Shown one piece after another: positions 17,285-24,219 of a stretch of 64,000 bases of DNA. The stretch covers positions 1 to 64,000 of the IMG/VR virus record IMGVR_UViG_3300015241_000015, one strand, 5' to 3'. The notes under the pieces were generated by a model. That model did no database searches, was not told the DNA's origin, and saw only the letters and a list, made by a program, of their open reading frames with translations. Made by a program: the position numbers and the translations under genes. The stretch's first letter is position 1; each line of letters begins with the position of its first letter. Source of the DNA: a virus.

Positions 17285-17715
17285 TTCGCTCCACAATGTA
17301 GGCAAGCCCCGCCCACTAAGACGACATCGTGTCCGCAGGCCAGGCAAGCGGTATCGGGCTCCACGCGCCGGGAACCCCGTAGTTGATTGCAAGTCAAATG
17401 CGCTGGCCAAATGGAATACACAGAATCGTCCCGGCTTCCCGCGCCCATACCCCGTGGAGCAATATGGTCAACCGAACACTCCTCCCACTTCAGTTTTCTT
17501 CCACACAGGCGGCAATGCCGGTCATAGACCAACCACACAAAGCGGCGGCGCCGTTCATACTCGTCCCGGCCCAGTTGCGTGGGCGTCATCACCTCGCGCC
17601 CGCTCTTTGTCACCAGAAACGAATCCCGCAAGGGCACATAGAGTCCCAGTCTTGCATTGGCGGTCAGGCCACGAAAACTTTCAAGCCAGTCCTGTTGCTC
17701 TTCGTTCAGAGCCAT
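17281..17715 (-). CDS. HNH endonuclease with C-terminal zinc ribbon
   Basis: This ~144-residue protein has C-R-L-C-G-R-K-L, then C-S-V-D-H-I-A-P-R-G and a downstream H-L-T-C-N-Q-L, the HNH/zinc core. A second zinc ribbon follows, C-L-A-C-G with C-L-H-C-G. The start is uncertain; the open frame extends upstream but its first 49 residues do not look like protein. It sits beside a methyltransferase remnant, so it may be a homing-type nuclease or half of a lost restriction system. Confidence 0.75.
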   Translation of the reverse strand: MALNEEQQDWLESFRGLTANARLGLYVPLRDSFLVTKSGREVMTPTQLGRDEYERRRRFVWLVYDRHCRLCGRKLKWEECSVDHIAPRGMGAGSRDDSVYSIWPAHLTCNQLRGSRRVEPDTACLACGHDVVLVGGACLHCGAK

Positions 17716-17867
17716 CTCTTTTTTCAGATCCACACTGCTACCCCCCGAACCGTTTGAGAAGCGCGCCCCATTCCAAAAGACGCGCTTCCCAGTGCTGCAT
17801 CGATCTCTCCCCATCTGCGAGGTACCCCCACGGTAAACACAGACAAAGCGAGTTCCCAGCAACCTCT

Positions 17868-18626
17868 CTACGTGGATGGCCCCGCGGCCTCAGCCATCCC
17901 ACGAATCACTTGGCCTACCACCTGATCGGCCTTGGCCATAACTTCATCGGCGCTCAGATCCCCGGAATTCCCGGTCAACAACTCATGCGCTTCCCGTAAT
18001 TGCTGGGTAGCCCGCATAGCCCGGGTCACTACCGGATTGCGGAAGCGGATTTCCGCGCAAATTAGCTCCAGAGTCCGTGATTCATCTTCGATATCCAGAT
18101 CGTGGTCTTCAGCAAACCACTTGATGGTTTCTTTGATCACTGACCTGCGGCTCTCAGGCATCCGGTACTTCAACAGCACGATGACATCAGCCTCGTCGAT
18201 CTGGTCTTCTTCAGCCCGGAATTGCCGTGTGACTTTCTCGAAGTCTTCTTCCTTCATTTCCTGGGCATTTTTAATCAACACCGTGTTGTAGCGCTGTTCC
18301 TCTGGAAGATCGATCAGGTAATCGGCGTTCTCGGCCCGTAGTTTCAAGAAGTCTTCCTTGGGAAGCTTCTTCAAGCTCTCGGCCAAGCGCACATAGCGGA
18401 ACCAAGTGGACCGGCCTACGCCCAGATGCTGGCGAAATTCGCTTTCCCCATCAAAGCCCATGGCCTGGAACAAGCGCTCACGTTTAACCTCGGCGCCGAT
18501 CCAGCCCACCAGCAGAGAGGAACGGCAGGACGATTGGGCGGCGGCCGTAGCCTCTTTCAGCAGCGCCGTGGCCCGACGCTTCAGCGTAGCGGGGCTATTA
18601 TCTTCAACTATTTCTAATGTTCCCAT
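17868..18626 (-). CDS. Phage DNA-binding protein near primase
   Basis: This 252-residue protein starts behind GGAGAG. Residues ~75-105 contain a helix-turn-helix-like segment (H-L-G-V-G-R-S-T-W-F-R-Y-V). The rest is helical and acidic, with a long C-terminal helix. It follows the primase-helicase gene at 13 nt, so it may help replication initiation or partition. No family is assigned. Confidence 0.55.
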   Translation of the reverse strand: MGTLEIVEDNSPATLKRRATALLKEATAAAQSSCRSSLLVGWIGAEVKRERLFQAMGFDGESEFRQHLGVGRSTWFRYVRLAESLKKLPKEDFLKLRAENADYLIDLPEEQRYNTVLIKNAQEMKEEDFEKVTRQFRAEEDQIDEADVIVLLKYRMPESRRSVIKETIKWFAEDHDLDIEDESRTLELICAEIRFRNPVVTRAMRATQQLREAHELLTGNSGDLSADEVMAKADQVVGQVIRGMAEAAGPST

Positions 18627-18639
18627 GGTGACTCTCCTT

Positions 18640-20367
18640 CTAAAACGGAGCCTCCTCCGCATTTGAATACTCAGATTGCAGCCCGTCTGATTTCTTGTTC
18701 CCGCGCCGCGGTGGCTCCCAGCGCACCCGCTCCACCGTGATCCCCTCTTGTGGGGGATTCTGGTCGATGTACTTGATATAGAAATTGTCCGGGCTCAGCG
18801 CCGCCTTGATCTCAATCTCCACCAGCCGTACCCACTCATGCTTGGCCTCATGCCGATTGACAACCCGCAAGCCCAACACCCACTCGGCATACCCGGCAAT
18901 AGCCGAAGCCCCGCGGATCCGTTCGGTCAACGTAGCTTCTTCGCTGCCCTTGGTCTCGTGGTGGATCAGTGTGACTTGGCAACCAGTCTTCTCTTGGATC
19001 AGCGCCACATTGTCAATGACTCGCTGCATTGCAGTATTGTCGTTCTCTTCGGCCGTGTGCAGGCGGCGAAATACATCCAAGACTAGGAATTCAGTCTTAT
19101 GTTTCTCTAATGCCCGTATGAGTTCATTGCGGTCGTCTTCGTCATCGATCATCAGGCGCTGCTTCTCTTGGCGGCTATTCACATATAGATTGGCTTTGAT
19201 GTCTTCCAGTACCACTTCCCGGCCCCGCGCCAGCTTCTTCAGTCTCCACTGCGTTAGTTGCGGAGCGTCTTCCCTGGTCACATAGGCTACCCGGGCGGGC
19301 CGTTCCACATAGAACCCCGCTCCCCCATTTCCCGGTAGCCACGGTAACCCCGCCGCCAGGCAGATACACAGATCGGCGATTAGTAAACTCTTACCAGCCT
19401 TAGGCCGTGCAATGATCATTCCGTTGGCGCCAGACTGGATCAACCCCTCGACCATCCAGTTCAGCGATGGCGGGGTATGCCGGGTAAATTCGACTACATC
19501 GACCAGGATCCCGCTACTTACTTCAGAGGGCCTCCACGCTGGCGTCTGGTTGGCTTCCTTGACCAGTTCGCCAAACTGATGGCCTTGGGCATACCAATCG
19601 ACTACGTCGCCCTTCAGGGGCAATCCTGGTAGCTTTACGACCTTCACTCCCGCGGCATAGCGATAGATGGAATTGGCGACCTGGAGCGCGTGCTTTTCAC
19701 CCTTCTCGTCGTTGTCCGGGAAAATGATTACTTTCTTCCCGGTCAAGAATGGAGAATACTCATCTAGCCACTTCTCCGCTCCCCCGGAATTGCACGTGGC
19801 AGCCACCTCGACCACCATCTCCAGATCGCGGCGTACCAGATCGACTTTCTTCTCGCCTTCAAAAACCAGAACCTCCCGGGCGGTGATGATATCGGGCAAG
19901 CGATAGAGAGCCCGTCGGCACTTATCCAGACTCCACACCCAGCCCCCTTGCTCGTCGGGATGGCGGAAACTGATTTTCTTTTTCCCGTAATTGTCCTTGG
20001 GATACCGGATCACCTGATAGAGCAAATGGCCGTATTCGTCGGTGTAGTCGTAGGCGGCCTCCCAGCGTTGCCCGGAAATAAACCCCTGGCGCAAGCCCAT
20101 GATCTCGGCGATATTCGCCATTGCCACTTCTTTATCGCAGCGGGCGAACTTCATCTCGAAGTCGATTACACCGCCCCCTCCACAACCGGCGCCAGACCAA
20201 CATTTCCAGACGCCTTTCTCGAAATTCACACTGAGCGATGGGGTGCGATCGTCATGGAAGGGGCACTTGGCCGCGTAACTGGAACCCGAGCGCCGCAGAC
20301 TCTGGCCTTGCAGTCGGGCTTCGAAGTATTTCTTGAATTCGGCGGTTCCTAACTCGTTCACTTTCAC
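18640..20367 (-). CDS. Primase-helicase: CHC2-like zinc domain, Toprim and RepA/DnaB-like ATPase
   Basis: This 575-residue protein starts with a primase zinc domain (C35, H38, C56, C62), then a Toprim domain with V-F-E-G-E around E170 and D-N-D at 218-220. A RecA-like ATPase of the RepA/DnaB type has Walker A A-R-P-K-A-G-K-S with K326, and a Walker B L-V-L-D near 432. It should lay primers and unwind DNA during phage replication. It is preceded by a chain of small coupled genes and followed by a DNA-binding gene. Confidence 0.9.
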   Translation of the reverse strand: MKVNELGTAEFKKYFEARLQGQSLRRSGSSYAAKCPFHDDRTPSLSVNFEKGVWKCWSGAGCGGGGVIDFEMKFARCDKEVAMANIAEIMGLRQGFISGQRWEAAYDYTDEYGHLLYQVIRYPKDNYGKKKISFRHPDEQGGWVWSLDKCRRALYRLPDIITAREVLVFEGEKKVDLVRRDLEMVVEVAATCNSGGAEKWLDEYSPFLTGKKVIIFPDNDEKGEKHALQVANSIYRYAAGVKVVKLPGLPLKGDVVDWYAQGHQFGELVKEANQTPAWRPSEVSSGILVDVVEFTRHTPPSLNWMVEGLIQSGANGMIIARPKAGKSLLIADLCICLAAGLPWLPGNGGAGFYVERPARVAYVTREDAPQLTQWRLKKLARGREVVLEDIKANLYVNSRQEKQRLMIDDEDDRNELIRALEKHKTEFLVLDVFRRLHTAEENDNTAMQRVIDNVALIQEKTGCQVTLIHHETKGSEEATLTERIRGASAIAGYAEWVLGLRVVNRHEAKHEWVRLVEIEIKAALSPDNFYIKYIDQNPPQEGITVERVRWEPPRRGNKKSDGLQSEYSNAEEAPF

Positions 20368-20377
20368 TTACACGTAC

Positions 20378-20575
20378 CTATCTGGTCTCTAAAACTAACC
20401 GCACAATATCTTTCCCGCACTCCGCACATTCCATGACAATCCCACCTTCATCGTTGATCCGCGCCCAGGTGGGTGAATCAGGATGACAGGCCGAATGCAG
20501 CACCAGCCACTCTTCCTTTTTTTCAGGGACGGCAATTATCCCGATCTTCTTCGATCTCAAGTCTTGAACAGACAT
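20378..20575 (-). CDS. Small hypothetical protein with C-x2-C motif
   Basis: This 65-residue protein starts behind GAGAAGGAG and ends 11 nt before the primase gene. It has M-E-C-A-E-C-G-K and an upstream Cys-His pair, suggesting one zinc site. Function unknown. Confidence 0.6.
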   Translation of the reverse strand: MSVQDLRSKKIGIIAVPEKKEEWLVLHSACHPDSPTWARINDEGGIVMECAECGKDIVRLVLETR

Positions 20576-20720
20576 CCGTCGGCTCCTTCTCCAGCCATCT
20601 CTCAATGGCAATTTTGTGATTGTGTCCCGTCATCAACCCCTCACACTTAGGCCGCTGCCGGAACCAGCGCCACCATTTGAACGCATAGATCAATACATCC
20701 CACCAGTGAAGCTTTTGCAT
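20523..20720 (-). CDS. Small Trp-rich hypothetical protein
   Basis: This ~65-residue protein has an aromatic N-terminal half (W-W-D-V-L-I-Y-A-F-K-W-W-R-W-F) that could lie on a membrane surface, and a charged C-terminus. The start is ATG behind GAGGA; another ATG nine bases upstream is possible. It overlaps both neighbours in other frames. Confidence 0.5.
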   Translation of the reverse strand: MQKLHWWDVLIYAFKWWRWFRQRPKCEGLMTGHNHKIAIERWLEKEPTDVCSRLEIEEDRDNCRP

Positions 20721-20890
20721 ACCTTGCATTCCTCTATCACTCCACTCCCACCACAGGCCGGGCATATTGCAGTATCGACTTGCACATCGCACGGCAGCTC
20801 AACAGCCGGGACTGCCACCGCGCCCGTTCCCTCACAGTTCAAGCAGAACACGCATACGCAGTCCTCGTAGCCCTTCAGTTCCGCCCACAT
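20690..20890 (-). CDS. DnaJ-like zinc-finger small protein
   Basis: This 66-residue protein contains C-L-N-C-E-G-T-G, a single Cys, then C-P-A-C-G-G-S-G and C-K-V-C. This matches the C-x2-C-x-G-x-G repeats of the DnaJ cysteine-rich domain. Its ATG overlaps the stop of the upstream gene (TAATG). Phage copies of this finger are common but their role is unknown. Confidence 0.65.
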   Translation of the reverse strand: MWAELKGYEDCVCVFCLNCEGTGAVAVPAVELPCDVQVDTAICPACGGSGVIEECKVCKSFTGGMY

Positions 20891-21255
20891 TACCCTATCT
20901 CCTCTTCCTCCGACTCACTCAAGGCCCGCGTCTTATACACCTGCTTGATCTGGTTGTGGAAGAATCGCCCCACAGAATCGGCTGTCCGCATCTTTTCGTA
21001 AATGATGTCGGGAACCCCGTCATAGTGGTAAACCTTGCTTACCGACCCATCCCGGTTGCGGAATTGAACGTAAGTAGACCCGTCTGTAGTCCTGCGAATG
21101 GCATGGACGTTGCTCGAATCTACACGCTCCCAGGGCGGTTCTTGAGGTTTAGGCCGTACCGGCATCAAAGATTCGTCTGAGGGCATCGTAGACGGCGTAG
21201 GAGTCATCTCCCGGCTCTCTGTAGACTGTTGTTCCGGCTCTTCAGGCGTTTCCAT
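20890..21255 (-). CDS. KTSC domain protein
   Basis: This ~121-residue protein has a Pro/Ser-rich N-terminal half and a C-terminal KTSC-type domain. Visible features are Y-V-Q-F-R-N-R-D-G-S-V, then Y-H-Y-D-G-V-P, then S-V-G-R-F-F-H-N-Q-I-K. The family is named from lysyl-tRNA synthetase contexts and is frequent in phages, but its function is unknown. The start overlaps the upstream gene. Confidence 0.75.
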   Translation of the reverse strand: METPEEPEQQSTESREMTPTPSTMPSDESLMPVRPKPQEPPWERVDSSNVHAIRRTTDGSTYVQFRNRDGSVSKVYHYDGVPDIIYEKMRTADSVGRFFHNQIKQVYKTRALSESEEEEIG

Positions 21256-21553
21256 GGCTACCCCCTTCCATTTCTCCATCGTTACTCGCGATGCTCCACA
21301 GGCTCACTATGTCGTCGGACAATTGCTGATTACCTCCGGTATAAATTCGGTTCATCATGCGGATCAGCACCGCTATCCCATGGTCTAAGTCTGCTCGCGC
21401 CACACTCCCATCAGCGCCGATCTTGATTCCCATCAGGCAGCGATTCACGGTGTCCAGAGCCCGGTAAGCCCGGCTAAACATGGCCTGCACCTCTTGGATA
21501 TCCTCGGGATTGGCGCAGGTAAAGCTGACTCGAATCTTTTGCAGTTCAGGCAT
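21242..21553 (-). CDS. Hypothetical protein, helical
   Basis: This 103-residue protein starts at an ATG that overlaps the end of the upstream gene. Its C-terminal segment (D-I-V-S-L-W-S-I) resembles that of the protein encoded at 21706-22041 (D-I-V-S-L-R-N-L), so the two may be distant paralogs. Function unknown. Confidence 0.6.
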   Translation of the reverse strand: MPELQKIRVSFTCANPEDIQEVQAMFSRAYRALDTVNRCLMGIKIGADGSVARADLDHGIAVLIRMMNRIYTGGNQQLSDDIVSLWSIASNDGEMEGGSHGNA

Positions 21554-21713
21554 CAATACTCTCCCTCTCGCGGAACTCCTTTTCCCATCGCTCCAGTAGG
21601 CCAGAATCCCTGAGGCTCTTTCTAAAGTAAAACCTCTCCAACTCCGCCTCGTGATCGCAAATAGCCGAGAATTGATCTGTGTTGGCTTTCAGTTTCTCCT
21701 GATCGTCAGGCAT
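21546..21713 (-). CDS. Small acidic hypothetical protein
   Basis: This 55-residue, charged, helical protein starts behind a GGAGGAGAG site. It overlaps both neighbours by 8 nt. Function unknown. Confidence 0.6.
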   Translation of the reverse strand: MPDDQEKLKANTDQFSAICDHEAELERFYFRKSLRDSGLLERWEKEFRERESIDA

Positions 21714-22041
21714 GATGTCTCTCCTCCTCCGCCGCCACGTCAGCAAAAGTCTTGTTGCTGATTCTTAGATTCCTCAGGCTGACAATATCGGCGTCCATCT
21801 GGCTGATGTTGACCGGATAGGTCAGCAACACCGAGTCAATCACCTTGTGCATGGCCTCCAAGATATCCCGCTCGATGGGCTGCTCTTCATCCTGACACGC
21901 TATGGTCTCTATGAATTCCCGCAAAGCCTCCATGGCCTTCGCGATCCGTTCATTCATCAGGCCAAAACTGGCCATCACATCTTCCGTGCGGCAGACCACC
22001 ACAACCTTGGCCGGCCCTGGCAAATAGTCTTTTTCAAACAT
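21706..22041 (-). CDS. Hypothetical protein, helical
   Basis: This 111-residue protein starts with M-F-E-K-D-Y-L-P-G-P, close to the L-F-Q-S-D-Y-L-P-E-P stretch near the N-terminus of the next upstream gene product. The shared stretch may be a common partner-binding peptide. The start is ATG behind GAGGG. Confidence 0.6.
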   Translation of the reverse strand: MFEKDYLPGPAKVVVVCRTEDVMASFGLMNERIAKAMEALREFIETIACQDEEQPIERDILEAMHKVIDSVLLTYPVNISQMDADIVSLRNLRISNKTFADVAAEEERHHA

Positions 22042-22049
22042 ATACACCC

Positions 22050-22466
22050 TCATTTCGCTAATAGCCGTTTTTCAAAGCACTCCCAACTTTTGCAAAGATG
22101 GTCATGCCAATCCCGGTATTCCCGATGCCGATCGTTCTTGCCTGACAGAAACTCGTCTTCAGCCAGATTGTCGATCGCCAGCTTGAAAGCCTTCAACGCA
22201 TTGCCGCGATCCCCATTAGCCCAGCGCACCAACTCCCGTAAGCGGCTCAGGCCCTTCTTTATGCGCAATTCCGACGGCGTATACCCGTGGGCTCTCTCGG
22301 TTCGTTCACAGTAGTATTTCCAGATGCGCGGCAACTTCTCTTGCTCCCATGGATCTTCGGTCAGTTTATTCACCATCTCTTCGGCAGTACTAAAACGATG
22401 GTGGTGGTTGATTGGTGTTGGTTCAGGTAAATAGTCTGATTGAAATAGATGCGGCTGAACTTGCAT
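22050..22466 (-). CDS. Hypothetical phage protein
   Basis: This 138-residue protein starts at ATG behind GGAGGA. It is helical and rich in charged and aromatic residues (W-K-Y-Y-C-E-R, R-D-W-H-D-H-L). It is the first gene after a good promoter and heads the short operon leading to the primase. Function unknown. Confidence 0.6.
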   Translation of the reverse strand: MQVQPHLFQSDYLPEPTPINHHHRFSTAEEMVNKLTEDPWEQEKLPRIWKYYCERTERAHGYTPSELRIKKGLSRLRELVRWANGDRGNALKAFKLAIDNLAEDEFLSGKNDRHREYRDWHDHLCKSWECFEKRLLAK

Positions 22467-22500
22467 GTTGGAAAGATCCTCCAGGGAAGGTGTGCCGGAA

Positions 22501-22528
22501 ACAATAGCACACTTCACCTATCGGTCAA
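22501..22528 (-). promoter_or_regulatory. Sigma70-like promoter with GTGTGC inverted repeat
   Basis: TTGACC and TATTGT are spaced by 16 nt. A GTGTGC...GCACAC inverted repeat spans the -10 region and may be an operator. The -10 context (TGTGCTAT) is shared with the promoter near 31.6 kb. Confidence 0.6.
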
Positions 22529-22752
22529 TCGCTATTTTTATCTAGTTTGCGTTCCTTCAGCCACTCTAATGCTTCCCACCATGACTGTGGATAGGTATCT
22601 TGGTTTCTTCTATATAATTTGATTTGCACTGCCGGCGGAATAAGCTTAAAGCAACGATAACAGAACGATCTATCTACCGCTTTCTCTTGCTGACAACTAG
22701 GGCACACTGTACTTTCGAGGCTATCGCTTGATAGCTGGTACAAGGTCTTCAT
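22525..22752 (-). CDS. Small zinc-ribbon protein
   Basis: This 75-residue protein has C-P-S-C and C-Y-R-C pairs 14 residues apart, a simple zinc ribbon, and a Trp-rich C-terminus. The start is behind AAGG. Its end overlaps the -35 box of the downstream promoter. Function unknown. Confidence 0.6.
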   Translation of the reverse strand: MKTLYQLSSDSLESTVCPSCQQEKAVDRSFCYRCFKLIPPAVQIKLYRRNQDTYPQSWWEALEWLKERKLDKNSD

Positions 22753-22778
22753 GTACTACCTTCTATCTGTTGCGGTCT

Positions 22779-22997
22779 TTAGTGGGTTGAATCTATATCT
22801 TGGGCGTTAACGTGTTTCGGTGAACTCCTTTCTTCTTTGGTAGCGGCGTGCCGTGCAGCGTATTCGTGCTCATGGCACCAACAAGAACACCAAGCCTTCG
22901 GTTCAACGACCGGAGCCCCCGGTGTGCTCACATTGGAACAATGCCAGGAACAGCGGCATACGGTTCCTTGGCGAAGCGGGCGGCCGTCAGGGGTCAT
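22779..22997 (-). CDS. Small Cys/His-rich protein
   Basis: This 72-residue protein has C-R-C-S-W-H-C and C-S-C-W-C-H-E-H, giving several possible zinc ligands. Its ATG overlaps the stop of the Dam gene (ATGA). Function unknown. Confidence 0.55.
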   Translation of the reverse strand: MTPDGRPLRQGTVCRCSWHCSNVSTPGAPVVEPKAWCSCWCHEHEYAARHAATKEERSSPKHVNAQDIDSTH

Positions 22998-23395
22998 GCG
23001 CTTTCCTTCTTGAAAATCACAACCATACTGGGGAACGGGGCTGGCTGAATCGATCCATTGAATTTCAATCGGCCGCGAATGAAGCGAACCTCACGGGCTT
23101 GCGGTAGCACCAAATCGTGAAACCAAGGTGATGACGTTCTTGCCGGTATCAGATACACCGCCAGATCGGCTTCCCGGCCACGCTCCAGCCATTCCCTAAT
23201 CCCTGGGCCGTAAGGTGGATTGCAAAACACCCGCCGGCCCGTCCAGGAAACAAACAGCGGCGCCAACCCGTCCTCGATTCCACCCAGCGGGCAAGGATCG
23301 AAATCGAAGTGGAATTCCTCGTTGAGCGACCTATAAAGCCACTCAGGCGTCCTCCACTCCGCCGTGGTCGAACTGAAAATTACCCGGGATGGCAT
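22994..23395 (-). CDS. dam: Phage N6-adenine DNA methyltransferase (Dam family)
   Basis: This 133-residue protein matches the small phage Dam family. Visible features are W-R-T-P-E-W-L-Y, D-F-D-P-C-P, the catalytic motif N-P-P-Y-G, and the downstream F-I-R-G-R-L-K-F. It methylates adenine, probably to protect phage DNA from restriction or to mark it. There is no partner nuclease next to it, so it is likely an orphan methylase. Confidence 0.88.
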   Translation of the reverse strand: MPSRVIFSSTTAEWRTPEWLYRSLNEEFHFDFDPCPLGGIEDGLAPLFVSWTGRRVFCNPPYGPGIREWLERGREADLAVYLIPARTSSPWFHDLVLPQAREVRFIRGRLKFNGSIQPAPFPSMVVIFKKESA

Positions 23396-23403
23396 GGCTG
23401 ATT

Positions 23404-23982
23404 TCAAGTCGTTTTAACTTCTACGAATCGCGTGACTCGAAAGGTTCCAAACGGGCCACGTTTCTCAGGGCGAAAATCTCCAATGCCCGTACTCACTCCG
23501 CCCTCGGCCAGAAGCTGATGGGCTGTCTCAATCGGAAGCTGATTGTCGTCAATTTGCAGATTGAACTTCGCTGACCACTGGTCGAACCGCGGGCGGTGTC
23601 TCATCACGCGCCCCTTTGTCGCCGGGATCGTGACAGGCCGCGAATCAACCTCGAATCTCTTGGCTGGGCCACCATCTCCGTTCAGAATCGTGACGGTATC
23701 GCTGCATATTCGAACGGCCGCCGGCACGACAAATTTCAGCGTTTTCCGGGATGAGCGCATCTTGTGATTCGCCCCAGCCGCTCCCATCACGTTCGGAATC
23801 GCAAACGCCGAAAAGTAGAAGTGGCCTGCATCATCAATGTATGCAACCCGCCTCGCGGCTTCGAGTGGATCTTCATGTTGCGCCAATTGCGTTCTCGTGG
23901 GCTTTGCCAATTGTGCGCGTTCATCGAACCGTTGAATAAGCAAAGGCGTCAGTCCAGCAATTTCACATTCGATCAGTTTCAT
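23404..23982 (-). CDS. Phage protein with glycine-rich loop, possibly RAMP/Cas7-like
   Basis: This 192-residue protein has a beta-rich look and ends with G-G-V-S-T-G-I-G-D-F-R-P-E-K-R-G-P-F-G. Similar glycine-rich endings occur in a common phage family of unknown function and resemble the loop of RAMP-fold RNA-binding proteins. I do not claim CRISPR function; single-strand nucleic-acid binding would fit its place beside Dam and the recombination region. Confidence 0.5.
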   Translation of the reverse strand: MKLIECEIAGLTPLLIQRFDERAQLAKPTRTQLAQHEDPLEAARRVAYIDDAGHFYFSAFAIPNVMGAAGANHKMRSSRKTLKFVVPAAVRICSDTVTILNGDGGPAKRFEVDSRPVTIPATKGRVMRHRPRFDQWSAKFNLQIDDNQLPIETAHQLLAEGGVSTGIGDFRPEKRGPFGTFRVTRFVEVKTT

Positions 23983-24070
23983 TGGGTGGATCTCCTTTCA
24001 GGTTACGTAAATTTATTTCAGTTCCATGGCTTGCCAATTCCTTCCCCTGTTTTGTAAAGTTGTTGACCTT

Positions 24071-24180
24071 GGCGCTGCGAGGCGCGGCACTGCATGGCAA
24101 GGCAGGGCACGGCCTGGCACGGCGTGGCCTGGCAAGGTCGGGCATGGCTTGGCTCTGCACGGCAAGGCAAGGACAGGCGG
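24071..24180. repeat. 22-unit GGCNN pentanucleotide array
   Basis: Twenty-two consecutive 5-nt units follow the rule GGCNN, with only five units deviating at one of the three fixed bases. The last two positions vary freely. The array lies between the integrase end and the start of the gene at 23982, and it runs directly into a terminator hairpin. Period five cannot be a codon pattern, so it is probably a DNA or RNA element. Confidence 0.85.
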
Positions 24181-24199
24181 GGTGTGTTAAGCCCCGCCT
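24175..24199. terminator. Hairpin, probable terminator
   Basis: AGGCGGGG and CCCCGCCT form an 8-bp perfect stem with a 9-nt loop, followed on the plus strand by ATTTATTT. It separates the integrase from the pentamer array. Confidence 0.6.
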
Positions 24200-24219
24200 A
24201 TTTATTTGCGTGCAATGGC

